A DNA stretch of 11,742 nt. It comes from Bacillota bacterium. Lineage in GTDB: Bacteria; Bacillota; Clostridia; Lachnospirales; Lachnospiraceae. Position 1 is the stretch's first letter. Each line of letters opens with the position of its first letter. Shown here in pieces: positions 1-6,836 of this stretch. A program made the position numbers and the translations under genes. Where the stretch lies: positions 1 to 11,742 of the forward strand of contig JAEZHX010000141.1 in NCBI GenBank assembly GCA_023436765.1. Direction: 5' to 3'. Under the pieces are notes generated by a model. The model was not told the origin of the DNA, did not search any database, and saw only the letters and a program-made list of their open reading frames with translations.

Positions 1-1053
1 TTATTGGCTTTTTACTTCATTCCATTTGTCGATATACATGGACTCCACCTCTTCGCCCAGATACCGGAAGGTCTTGCAACGGTCCAGTATGGACTGATCG
101 GGGAAGGCAACGGGGCTGTTTTTGATATCCTCATCGGTAATCAATTCCCGTGCAGCAGCATTTGGTGTGGAATAAGTAATATATTCGAAATTCTTAAGTG
201 CGATATCAGGATCACACATAAAGTTGATGAAGGCTTCCGCATTTTCCTTACTCTGGCAGTTCTTTGGGATAACCCATCCATCGATCCATACATTGGAGCC
301 TTCCTTCGGAACGACATAGGTAAGATCCGGGTTTTCCCTGGCAGTATAGATCGCTTCACCTGAGTAAATAACACCGAGGGCTGCGTCACCACCGATCATT
401 TTATCTCTGACCTGATCTACCACGTAAGCCTGAACCAGGGGATACTGCTTCTGCAGAAGGGCTTTCGCCTCCTCCAGTTCAGCCTCATTGGTCGTATTGA
501 CCTCATATCCCAGATAGGCAAGAGCGATACCGAAGGCATCTCTTACGCTGTCAATCATCAGAAGGTTACCGGAATATTTCTCATCAAAGAGAGCACCCCA
601 GCTGTCAATCGGTTCTTCAACCAGGGTTTTATTATAAAGGATCCCCAAGGTGCCCCAGCAGTAAGGAACACTGTATTTATTACCGGGATCGAATTCCTCT
701 GCACTCTTAAGGTAAGTAGGATCAATATTCTTGATGTTCGGTACATTCTCAAAATTGATCTCAGCCAGGAGATTCTCCTCTATCATTTTCTGAATCATAT
801 AATCGGAAGGACATACTACGTCATAGCGGACAGCATTGTTCTTGATCTTCGGATACATATCTTCATTCATTTCATACTCTTCGTAAACAACTTCAATTCC
901 TGTCTCCTTCTCGAAGAGGTCTAGTACCTCCTCATCGATATATTCGCCCCAGTTAAAGACGTATACCTTCTCCCCATCATCTGCTTTGGAACAGCCGGAG
1001 AGTAGTATCACGCTAAGCAGTACAATTGTAAATACGGTCATTATTTTTTTCAT
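1..1053 (-). CDS. potD: Spermidine/putrescine ABC transporter substrate-binding lipoprotein PotD
   Basis: This is the extracellular receptor that captures polyamines and delivers them to the PotBC channel. The 350-residue length is typical of PotD. Seen: residues 1-20 form a lipoprotein signal peptide ending in a lipobox LLSGC with the lipidated Cys at 21, so the mature protein should be anchored to the outer face of the membrane. The mature part opens with VFNWGEYID (about 32-40), typical of this family, followed by an aromatic and acidic pocket region including SDYMIQKM (83-90), PYCWGTLGILYNK (130-142), SGEAIYTA (231-238) and NVWIDGWVIPK (254-264). It is the last gene of the visible operon and its stop codon is the first triplet of the window, so nothing downstream is visible. 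Unlike the tightly packed potA-potC genes it sits behind a 181-bp leader, which may give it separate expression. Specificity between putrescine and spermidine cannot be read from the sequence. Confidence 0.95.
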   Translation of the reverse strand: MKKIMTVFTIVLLSVILLSGCSKADDGEKVYVFNWGEYIDEEVLDLFEKETGIEVVYEEYEMNEDMYPKIKNNAVRYDVVCPSDYMIQKMIEENLLAEINFENVPNIKNIDPTYLKSAEEFDPGNKYSVPYCWGTLGILYNKTLVEEPIDSWGALFDEKYSGNLLMIDSVRDAFGIALAYLGYEVNTTNEAELEEAKALLQKQYPLVQAYVVDQVRDKMIGGDAALGVIYSGEAIYTARENPDLTYVVPKEGSNVWIDGWVIPKNCQSKENAEAFINFMCDPDIALKNFEYITYSTPNAAARELITDEDIKNSPVAFPDQSILDRCKTFRYLGEEVESMYIDKWNEVKSQ

Positions 1054-1059
1054 ATTATT

Positions 1060-1092
1060 TCTTCCGATAAAACGGAAGATTCCACCTCCTTT
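1060..1092 (-). promoter_or_regulatory. potD translation start region: strong SD, hairpin, then ATG
   Basis: Read on the minus strand, a near-consensus SD, AAAGGAGGTGG, occupies 1092-1082. It ends 28 nt before the potD ATG, too far for direct use. Between them lies a perfect 7-bp hairpin, TCTTCCG-TTTTAT-CGGAAGA (1079-1060). If the hairpin forms, it brings the SD to about 11 nt from the ATG; if it opens, the weaker GGAAG in its 3' arm, 9 nt from the ATG, becomes available. A second SD-like AAGGAGG at 1115-1109 has no start codon within range. The pairing is seen; the control role is inferred. Confidence 0.5.
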
Positions 1093-1234
1093 TGTGAGAA
1101 AGTTAGTTCCTCCTTACTTTTATATCTTGTCAGAAGAATATCAGCAGCCAGCGAAATATTTATTCTTGCAAATGTGGGTGCCTCTTAAATTCCTCTGAGA
1201 AAGATCAATCTTATTTGTAGGACCGAGCTATGTC

Positions 1235-2023
1235 TTATACCTTACGGATCGGTGCTTTCTTATCTGAGTTCCTTCGGTTAATGAAAATAAGAAGGAGTAA
1301 TACCGACACAAACATCAGGGTTGAGAGCGCGTAGATTTCAGGCTTGATCCCCTTCCTTACCTCCGTATAAATCTTCGTGGACAGGGTGTTAATCTCCGGT
1401 CCCTTCGTAAAATACGTGATAACGAAATCATCCAGGGACATCGTAAAGGCTAAGAAGAACCCTGACAGTACTCCGGGAAAGATATCCGGCAGGATAACCT
1501 TCATGAAGGCATATACCGGAGAAGCCCCCAGATCCAATGCCGCCTCGAACGTATTCGGCTTCAGCTGTTTCAGCTTTGGCATGACGCTCAGAATGACATA
1601 GGGCAGGTTAAAAGTAATATGTGCCATCAGAACACTGGTAAAGCCTAAGGTGTATTTTAATGCTATGAAGATCAACATCAGGGAGATACCGGTGACGATA
1701 TCGGCATTCAGCATGGGAATATTCGTGATTCCCATCAGGATGGTCCGTGGGGTCTTCTTCATACTGTTGATTGCGAGTGAAGCTGCTGTTCCCAGCAGGG
1801 TGGCAATCAAGGCCGAGAGGAAGGCAATAACCAGTGTAGTATATAAAGCGTTCATGATGCTTTCGTTCTGAAAGAGCTCACGGTACCAATGTAGGGTAAA
1901 GCCGCCCCATTTCGATCTGGATTTTGAACTGTTGAAGGAAAGTAGGATCAGAATGAGGATTGGAGCATACAAAAACAGTATGATCAGTGCAACGTAGGAA
2001 CGTTCCAGGAATTTTCTTACCAT
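1235..2023 (-). CDS. potC: Polyamine ABC transporter permease PotC
   Basis: One of the two membrane subunits of the polyamine importer. It is 262 residues long, typical of PotC, with an N-terminal hydrophobic helix (about 9-30) and further membrane segments near 60-85, 95-125, 130-150, 180-205 and 232-250. The cytoplasmic EAA loop that docks on the PotA ATPase is visible as EAALDLGA (160-167) running to ILPDIFPG (177-184). The ATG lies inside the end of potB (7-nt overlap, 2017-2023), so the two permeases are probably translationally coupled; the SD ahead of it, GAGGGC, is weak, in keeping with coupling. It is followed by the gap before potD. Assignment as PotC rather than PotB rests on gene order, length and similarity to the family. 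Confidence 0.93.
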   Translation of the reverse strand: MVRKFLERSYVALIILFLYAPILILILLSFNSSKSRSKWGGFTLHWYRELFQNESIMNALYTTLVIAFLSALIATLLGTAASLAINSMKKTPRTILMGITNIPMLNADIVTGISLMLIFIALKYTLGFTSVLMAHITFNLPYVILSVMPKLKQLKPNTFEAALDLGASPVYAFMKVILPDIFPGVLSGFFLAFTMSLDDFVITYFTKGPEINTLSTKIYTEVRKGIKPEIYALSTLMFVSVLLLLIFINRRNSDKKAPIRKV

Positions 2024-2904
2024 AAATTGCCCTCGCTTTCCTTATCGTATTTTGACAGGATTGCCATGCTGAGCAGAATAAATATCATCAGTACCAATGA
2101 CAGGCCGGACCCGGTATGCCAGTTCCCCAGCCGGAACTGCTGCTCGATGACATTTCCGATCAGTACAATCTTACTTCCCCCGAGTATCGTGGAGATGACA
2201 AAGGTGGTGAGGGAAGGAACGAATACCATGGTGATACCGCTGATTACACCGGGAAGGCTTAGAGGAAATATGATCTTGAAGAAGGTCTGCAGACCATTGG
2301 CTCCGAGATCCCTGGCGGCATTGACAGTATCCTTATCTATTTTGATCAATACATTATAAATCGGCAACACCATAAAGGGCAGGAAATTATAAACCATACC
2401 CAGAACAATGGCAGCCGGAGTATTGATGATATTCAGTGTGGGAAGGTGCAGGAAGCGCAGTATGCCATTCAGTACCCCTGTCTTCTCAAGAATATTCTGC
2501 CAGGCAATCGTGCGAAGCAGGAAATTCATCCACATCGGAAGAACAATGATGAGAACGATAAAACTGTTACTTTTCATCTTGATCTTGTTTAGAATCAAGG
2601 CAAGAGGGTAGGCCAGCAGCAGACAGATGACGGTACTGATCAGGGACAGTTTCAGAGCAATCAGAAGGGCCTTAAGATTTACCGGATCAGTGATCATCGT
2701 AAGGTTACCGAAGGTAAAGCCGCCATTCTTTCCAGTTAAGCCATAGAATACGATCATAATCAAAGGTATAATGATAAAGCCACCCATCCACAGGATGTAT
2801 GGATAGGAAAGCCATTTAATTTTATGAATGCCGGTTACAGGCTGCCCGCTATCATTGCCGGAAGCCCTTTGATTCCGGTTTAGTAAGATATTCGTAAGCT
2901 TCAT
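2017..2904 (-). CDS. potB: Polyamine ABC transporter permease PotB
   Basis: Partner permease of PotC in the polyamine channel. I choose the ATG at 2904 (295 residues, starting MKLTNILL) because a GGAG lies 6 nt ahead of it; the same frame can be extended four codons to a TTG at 2916, but that codon has no SD. After a polar N-terminal tail of about 30 residues there are six likely membrane helices, beginning near residues 33-56. The EAA loop is seen as VNAARDLGANG continuing to IIFPLSLPG (about 194-219), the docking site for PotA. It starts 24 bp after the potA stop and overlaps potC by 7 nt, so the three genes are almost certainly one transcript. The N-terminal tail is of similar character to PotB tails that lead into the first helix; no missing parts are apparent. 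Confidence 0.93.
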   Translation of the reverse strand: MKLTNILLNRNQRASGNDSGQPVTGIHKIKWLSYPYILWMGGFIIIPLIMIVFYGLTGKNGGFTFGNLTMITDPVNLKALLIALKLSLISTVICLLLAYPLALILNKIKMKSNSFIVLIIVLPMWMNFLLRTIAWQNILEKTGVLNGILRFLHLPTLNIINTPAAIVLGMVYNFLPFMVLPIYNVLIKIDKDTVNAARDLGANGLQTFFKIIFPLSLPGVISGITMVFVPSLTTFVISTILGGSKIVLIGNVIEQQFRLGNWHTGSGLSLVLMIFILLSMAILSKYDKESEGNLW

Positions 2905-2928
2905 ACCAATCTCCAATCTGTAGCAATG

Positions 2929-4005
2929 CTAAGCTTCAAGCTCAGCGGCCTCTTCATCCTCGGATTCCGGTTTGTTCATGATCTGAATATCATAAGGATC
3001 CACCTGAATTCCCACAAGGCTTCCCACCGGGGACAGATCTGTGGAATGCACGAGCCAGTCGTGACCATTCGCACGAACCTCCATCTCGTAATGAACACCC
3101 TTAAAAAGAAGAGAAATTACGGTACCGGTGATAATTCCCTCCTCCGGCTTTACGAGATCGATATCTTCAGGACGGATGACTACATCGACAGGTTTATTCC
3201 TTCCGAAGCCCTCATCCACACATTTGAAATTTGCACCCAGGATATTTACCATCCGATCCTCCACCATAATGGAGGGGAGGATATTGCTGTCTCCGATGAA
3301 ATCAGCTACAAAGGCATTCGTGGGTTCATTATAGATCTTCTCCGGAGTGCCGATCTGCTGTATATATCCCTGATTCATTACTACAATCGTGTCTGACATG
3401 GTCAGTGCTTCTTCCTGGTCATGGGTAACATAGATAAAGGTAATACCCAGCTCATTCTTCAGGCGGATCAGTTCATACTGCATATCTTGTCGGAGCTTCA
3501 GATCCAGGGCGCCCAGGGGCTCATCCAGAAGGAGTACCTTAGGCTCATTTACAATTGCCCTTGCAATAGCAATTCTCTGCTGCTGTCCACCACTTAAGGA
3601 ATCCGGATATCGGTGTTCAAAGCCCTCCAGGTTAACAAGCTTCAGAGCATATTTTATCTTATCGTCAATATAGACTTTACTTTTCTTTTTAATCTTAAGA
3701 CCAAAAGCAATATTTTCAGCGATGGTCATATGGTTGAACAGGGCGTATTTCTGGAATACTGTATTAACCTGACGCTCATTGGGCGGCAGCTTTGTGATGT
3801 CCATGCCCTCGAAAACAACCTGACCTTTATCGGGATTTTCAAAGCCTCCGATAATCCTCAAGGTTGTTGTCTTGCCACAGCCGGAAGGACCAAGCAGGGT
3901 AAGAAATTCATTTTCTCGGATATAGAGATTCATCTCATCCAAAACGAGAGTTTCTCCGAAGGATTTTGATATATTGACCAGGTTTATTAATTTATTCGCC
4001 GTCAT
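2929..4005 (-). CDS. potA: Polyamine ABC transporter ATP-binding protein PotA
   Basis: Cytoplasmic ATPase that powers polyamine import. All ABC motifs are visible: Walker A GPSGCGKTT (39-47), Q-loop Gln near 85, signature LSGGQQQR (137-144), Walker B VLLLDEP (157-163), D-loop LGALD, and the switch His in VTHDQ (193-197). The C-terminal third (about 270-345) is a TOBE-like regulatory domain, including VVIRPEDIDL. The 358-residue length is normal for PotA. The start ATG is preceded by AAGGAG at good spacing. It lies 85 bp downstream of the XRE regulator gene and 24 bp upstream of potB. Many sugar ABC ATPases share these motifs; the neighbouring PotD and PotBC genes settle the polyamine assignment. 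Confidence 0.95.
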   Translation of the reverse strand: MTANKLINLVNISKSFGETLVLDEMNLYIRENEFLTLLGPSGCGKTTTLRIIGGFENPDKGQVVFEGMDITKLPPNERQVNTVFQKYALFNHMTIAENIAFGLKIKKKSKVYIDDKIKYALKLVNLEGFEHRYPDSLSGGQQQRIAIARAIVNEPKVLLLDEPLGALDLKLRQDMQYELIRLKNELGITFIYVTHDQEEALTMSDTIVVMNQGYIQQIGTPEKIYNEPTNAFVADFIGDSNILPSIMVEDRMVNILGANFKCVDEGFGRNKPVDVVIRPEDIDLVKPEEGIITGTVISLLFKGVHYEMEVRANGHDWLVHSTDLSPVGSLVGIQVDPYDIQIMNKPESEDEEAAELEA

Positions 4006-4090
4006 GGAAGTTTCTCCTTATCAGATATTGGTATTCCTTATTGGAAGCAATCCTGTTCCGTGCCTATGAGGAATAAGGTGCTACAGTGTA

Positions 4091-4630
4091 CTAGAAGCTG
4101 GGTGGTGTGGATACCCAGAGCAGTGTCGCACCGGTTTTCTCCGAAGCTACGATATAATGCTGCTTATTAGCAGTAAAGTAGAAGGACTCTCCCTTCCGTA
4201 CCTTATAAGAACGGTTCCCGATTATTAGTGTGATACTACCGTTCAGGATATATCCGAATTCTTCTCCCTCATGAGGATTATCCGGGTAGGTGGAGCCTCC
4301 GGCATCCAATGTTAACATAATCGGTTCCATGATATTCTTTTGGGCGTTCGGAATAATCCACTTTACTTCATTTTTCAGTTCTGTATCATACTTCTCAAAA
4401 TAATCGGACTTTTTATATACCACCTGTTCGGCTGTGGTTCCACTGAAGAATTCCTCCAAATTAGTTCCAAGGCATTGCAGGATGTCCATTAGGGTGGCGA
4501 TGGAAGGCGAGGTCAGGTCTCGTTCCAATTGGGAGATAAAGCCCTTTGATAATTCGGCACGATCTGCCAGCTCCTCCTGCGTCAGACTTTTTTGGATTCG
4601 CAATTCCTTGATTTTAGAACCGATGTTCAT
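4091..4630 (-). CDS. XRE-family regulator with C-terminal cupin domain, probable regulator of the pot operon
   Basis: A 179-residue DNA-binding regulator. Residues 3-62 form a lambda-repressor-like helix-turn-helix (IKELRIQKSLTQEELADRA, then SKGFISQLER and the LGTNLEEFF end). Residues about 100-175 form a small beta-barrel cupin (EGEEFGYILNGSITLIIGN, then VRKGESFYF and H158), a fold that often binds the effector in such proteins. The start at 4630 has GGAGG 9 nt ahead; the frame stays open 21 codons further upstream but without a usable SD. Its position as first gene of the potABCD transcript makes a polyamine-responsive regulator, similar in architecture to PuuR-type proteins, the best guess. 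The effector is inferred, not shown. A palindrome next to its own promoter suggests autoregulation. Confidence 0.9.
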   Translation of the reverse strand: MNIGSKIKELRIQKSLTQEELADRAELSKGFISQLERDLTSPSIATLMDILQCLGTNLEEFFSGTTAEQVVYKKSDYFEKYDTELKNEVKWIIPNAQKNIMEPIMLTLDAGGSTYPDNPHEGEEFGYILNGSITLIIGNRSYKVRKGESFYFTANKQHYIVASEKTGATLLWVSTPPSF

Positions 4631-4703
4631 AATGATCATCCTCCATGCAACCGTATCAGCAGCAACTGTTTTACTAAATAATCTTACTAGCAATAAACTT
4701 GAA

Positions 4704-4720
4704 GTTTAGCGTTGCTAAAC
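4704..4720. promoter_or_regulatory. Palindromic operator candidate for the XRE-cupin regulator
   Basis: A perfect inverted repeat with 7-bp arms and a 3-bp centre, GTTTAGC-GTT-GCTAAAC. It covers about +8 to +25 relative to the inferred start of the XRE-pot transcript, where a bound dimer would block transcription. The arm length and short centre suit a dimeric helix-turn-helix protein. A looser similar string, TAGCAATAAAC, lies about ten bases away at 4688-4698. Binding by the XRE protein is inferred from position. Confidence 0.55.
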
Positions 4721-4734
4721 AAGCGATAATAATA

Positions 4735-4762
4735 ATTATACTGAAATTACGCGGTATGTCAA
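4735..4762 (-). promoter_or_regulatory. Sigma-A-type promoter of the XRE-potABCD operon
   Basis: On the minus strand a perfect TTGACA (-35, 4762-4757) is followed by a 16-bp spacer and a perfect TATAAT (-10, 4740-4735). Transcription should start near 4728, leaving a leader of about 98 nt before the regulator ATG at 4630. The rest of the 328-bp gap 4631-4958 holds the operator downstream, the aroC terminator at its far end, and an AT-rich stretch (about 4775-4875) in which I see nothing further. Confidence 0.75.
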
Positions 4763-4875
4763 TACTTTTTGACAAGTATACTAGAGTTTGGAAGTATTAT
4801 TTGTAGAAATCTCCTTAGAAAAAATATTGAAGATGTGATATACACTCTTTGAGAACAGATTATCCTATCATAGTG

Positions 4876-4936
4876 TAAAAAATACCTCTCTGTCGGCAGG
4901 AACTGATCATCGATCAGAGCTTACCGCAGAGAGGTA
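4876..4936 (-). terminator. Intrinsic terminator of aroC
   Basis: Read on the minus strand just after the aroC stop, a 10-bp stem TACCTCTCTG / CAGAGAGGTA (4927-4936 with 4883-4892) is followed by the U-tract ATTTTTTA. The stem continues through CGG/CCG after a one-base bulge and encloses a second hairpin, CTGATC-ATC-GATCAG (4903-4917), making a tall two-tier structure. It insulates aroC from the pot operon promoter. Confidence 0.8.
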
Positions 4937-4958
4937 CGAATTCTAGGAAGATATATAA

Positions 4959-6062
4959 CTACTTTTGATAGAAAGAAATGATTTTATCCATTCTTGCTGT
5001 CATTCCCTGGAACAGCTGGTCTACCAGGGTGATGGCTACCATGGACTCTATTACTACAACAGCTCTGGGGACGATGACCGGATCATGCCGGCCAAGGATC
5101 TCTACCTCAATATTATCCTTCTCTTTATTCACTGTCTGCTGTGTTCTGGCAATAGAGGCAGTTGGCTTAACTGCGGCTCTCAGAATGATTTCGGAACCAT
5201 CGCTTAAGCCTCCGAGAATACCTCCGGCATGATTACTAAGCTTCGTCAGCCTGCCGTTATTGTCATAATGAAAAGAGTCATTATTCTCGTCACCGGTTCT
5301 TTCTGCCACGGCAAAACCGTCTCCGATTTCAACTCCCTTCACAGCACCGACTGACATTACAGCTTTCGCCAGAGCGGCATCCAACTTATCGAATACCGGT
5401 TGGCCGATACCTGTTGGCATGCCGGTAACGATACATTCAATGGTCCCACCAACGGAGGTCTTGGTTTTGAGTCGTTCGATGACATACTCCTCAGCCATCT
5501 TAGATGCCTCGGGATCCGGCATGAAGAGTGGACTCCCAGCCGTTAGCTCCTTTCGGCAGTTTTGATAATCAATCGTGATTGGCCCAATGGATCTGGTATA
5601 GGCATATACGCTTACACCCAGCTCTCTTAGGATTGCTGAGGCAATTGCACCGGCAGCCACCCTTCCTATGGTTTCCCGTCCGGAGGAACGGCCACCACCG
5701 CGGTAATCCCTGAAGCCGTATTTTTCGTCATAGGTATAATCCGCATGACCAGGTCGGTAATAGTTTGCGATTTTAGAATAATCAGTGGATCTCTGGTTTT
5801 CGTTAAATACAATCATTGAGATCGGGGTACCTGTAGTACGCCCTTCAAAGATACCCGATAGAATCCTGACCTTATCCTCTTCCTTTCGTGGGGAGGAATA
5901 CTTTGTCTGTCCCGGTTTCCTTCGGTTAAGAAAAACCTGGATATCTTCTTCCTGCAGAGGCAGACCTGCGGGACAACCGTCCACTACGACTCCTATTCCC
6001 TCACCATGGGATTCTCCCCAGGTTGATATTACAAAACTTGTTCCATATGTGGATCCTGACAT
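4959..6062 (-). CDS. aroC: Chorismate synthase
   Basis: Last step of the shikimate pathway: converts 5-enolpyruvylshikimate-3-phosphate to chorismate with loss of phosphate, using reduced FMN as cofactor, in the cytoplasm. The 367 residues match the family. Signatures seen: WGESHG (15-20), RPGHAD (103-108) and RGGGRSSGRET (121-131), plus SNHAGGILGG and the C-terminal GRHDPVIVPRA. I choose the ATG at 6062, which has GGAG 8 nt ahead; a GTG at 6071 is in frame but lacks an SD. It is a single-gene unit with its own promoter and terminator rather than part of an aro operon. No NADPH:flavin reductase partner is visible nearby. Confidence 0.97.
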   Translation of the reverse strand: MSGSTYGTSFVISTWGESHGEGIGVVVDGCPAGLPLQEEDIQVFLNRRKPGQTKYSSPRKEEDKVRILSGIFEGRTTGTPISMIVFNENQRSTDYSKIANYYRPGHADYTYDEKYGFRDYRGGGRSSGRETIGRVAAGAIASAILRELGVSVYAYTRSIGPITIDYQNCRKELTAGSPLFMPDPEASKMAEEYVIERLKTKTSVGGTIECIVTGMPTGIGQPVFDKLDAALAKAVMSVGAVKGVEIGDGFAVAERTGDENNDSFHYDNNGRLTKLSNHAGGILGGLSDGSEIILRAAVKPTASIARTQQTVNKEKDNIEVEILGRHDPVIVPRAVVVIESMVAITLVDQLFQGMTARMDKIISFYQK

Positions 6063-6152
6063 AGGCAACACTCCATCATCTTTTTAGTATCTTCCGGTTT
6101 GATGATATGCTAAACTAATCTGGAAAAACCATCCTGCCGGAAGCTTATCCAT

Positions 6153-6181
6153 AGTATATCGGAAATCATCATTACTTTCAA
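6153..6181 (-). promoter_or_regulatory. Sigma-A-type promoter of aroC
   Basis: On the minus strand TTGAAA (6181-6176), a 17-bp spacer and TATACT (6158-6153). Transcription should start near 6146, giving an 80-90 nt leader. That leader holds complementary segments CTTCCGG and CCGGAAG (6137-6143 and 6091-6097, 39 nt apart), which could fold the 5' end; no known leader class is recognised. Confidence 0.65.
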
Positions 6182-6192
6182 TCCTAATAAGG

Positions 6193-6219
6193 ACATTTGA
6201 TGATAAATTTCATATATTA
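6193..6219 (+). promoter_or_regulatory. Possible sporulation (sigma-K-like) promoter of the 67-residue gene
   Basis: AC at 6193-6194, a 16-bp spacer and CATATATTA at 6211-6219 fit the sigma-K pattern AC-N16/17-CATAnnnTA. It lies 28 bp before the ATG. The pattern is short and AT-rich, so chance occurrence is likely enough to keep confidence low. No good TTGACA/TATAAT pair was found for this gene. Confidence 0.25.
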
Positions 6220-6246
6220 AAATGACAATAAAAAAATGAGGCAAAA

Positions 6247-6450
6247 ATGGATAATCTTTATATGGGTCCGGGCAACAACGGAAACAGATATGGGAAACAA
6301 GAAGATCTTACTAAAGATGGGACGGATTCTAATGGGAAAGCATCAATTGCACGTAATAGGGATGATGATCTGATTATTGAAGAGAATACGATTTATGAAA
6401 TAGACAGGGATTGCTATGACAGATTAAAGAAGCAGAAAAAGAGAAGATAG
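6247..6450 (+). CDS. Small charged protein of unknown function (67 aa)
   Basis: Not recognised. A 67-residue polar protein: an N-terminal Gly/Asn-rich stretch (GPGNNGNRYG, 7-16), a run of Asp and Lys, then an acidic segment DDDLIIEENTIYEIDRDCYDRL (39-60) that looks like a short conserved core, and a basic tail KKQKKRR. No signal peptide or membrane segment; a single Cys at 56. The start is supported by GAGG 5 nt ahead of the ATG, and the gene is closed by a strong terminator directly after the stop, so it is probably real and transcribed as a single gene. It is divergent from aroC and convergent with the Cys/Gly-rich gene. The function is unknown. Confidence 0.75.
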   Translation: MDNLYMGPGNNGNRYGKQEDLTKDGTDSNGKASIARNRDDDLIIEENTIYEIDRDCYDRLKKQKKRR

Positions 6451-6454
6451 GAAC

Positions 6455-6486
6455 AAAAAAAAGCTGCGAAAACGCAGCTTTTTTTT
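6455..6486. terminator. Bidirectional intrinsic terminator between two small convergent genes
   Basis: A perfect hairpin: A8-GCTGCG, loop AAAA, CGCAGC-T8. The GC core with a T8 tail stops the plus-strand 67-residue gene, and the A8 on the left reads as a U-tract for the minus-strand gene ending at 6531. Confidence 0.9.
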
Positions 6487-6499
6487 GTTTTTACACAGA

Positions 6500-6529
6500 A
6501 GTGAAAACTTATGAGGGCACAAGTTCACT
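6500..6529 (-). other. Hairpin directly after the Cys/Gly-rich gene
   Basis: AGTGAACTT pairs with AAGTTTTCACT (one 2-nt bulge, 10-nt loop) starting one base after the stop codon of the minus-strand gene. There is no U-tract, so it is not a terminator alone; it may protect the 3' end ahead of the bidirectional terminator. Confidence 0.4.
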
Positions 6530-6530
6530 T

Positions 6531-6749
6531 TTAGCAGAAGCCTCCACCATTTCCACATAAGCAGAGAATGAGGATGATGAAAATCAAACTGCATCCGCAA
6601 TCATTGTCGCCACAGCCATGGCCTCCGCCAAAGATACCATTGTTATTGCCACCACAGCAGCATAAAAGGATGAGGATAATGAAAATGCAAGAACAATCAT
6701 TTCCCCCTCTAATGCCGGTGTCGCAATGTGTTGCTGCTAAATCGCTCAT
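6531..6749 (-). CDS. Cys/Gly-rich tandem-repeat small protein (chorion-class high-cysteine type)
   Basis: A 72-residue protein with 12 Cys and many Gly/Asn. It is built from two copies of one unit: NDCSC, a hydrophobic stretch IFIILILL, then CCCGGNN (17-37), and NDCGC, SLIFIILIL, CLCGNGG (49-69). Each unit has a hydrophobic core of about 8-10 residues, short for a membrane helix, flanked by Cys clusters. A strong AGGAGG lies 7 nt before the ATG. Proteins of this look are common in Clostridia and are sometimes named chorion-class high-cysteine proteins; they also recall small hydrophobic, Gly-rich sporulation proteins of Bacillus. That link is from memory of the family; no function is established here. 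A CATAnnnTA string upstream (CATATGATA, 6787-6779) is a possible sporulation-sigma -10 but lacks a matching -35. Confidence 0.8.
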   Translation of the reverse strand: MSDLAATHCDTGIRGGNDCSCIFIILILLCCCGGNNNGIFGGGHGCGDNDCGCSLIFIILILCLCGNGGGFC

Positions 6750-6836
6750 AGTAGTTCCTCCTAATATTAATTACAATGTATCATATGAAGATAAGCTTGA
6801 CTGATTTCCTCTTTTTATAAAAAAATATAGTAATAT

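Noticed and set aside
1120..1234. Leader peptide or separate promoter in the potC-potD gap.
   Set aside because: No in-frame start with an SD and no -35/-10 pair at normal spacing could be found.
4036..4078. CCTTATT and AATAAGG between the regulator gene and potA, a possible 7-bp hairpin.
   Set aside because: AT-rich stem with a 29-nt loop and no U-tract; too weak to call a terminator or attenuator.
4631..4693. Longer N-terminus for the XRE-cupin protein (start at 4693).
   Set aside because: No SD for that start; the extension would cross the leader, while GGAGG is well placed for the ATG at 4630.
4769..4800. Plus-strand TTGACA followed by AT-rich sequence, a possible divergent promoter.
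   Set aside because: The -10 candidates are poor or at the wrong spacing, and there is no plus-strand gene downstream before aroC. The TTGACA is the other half of an inverted repeat with the real minus-strand -35.
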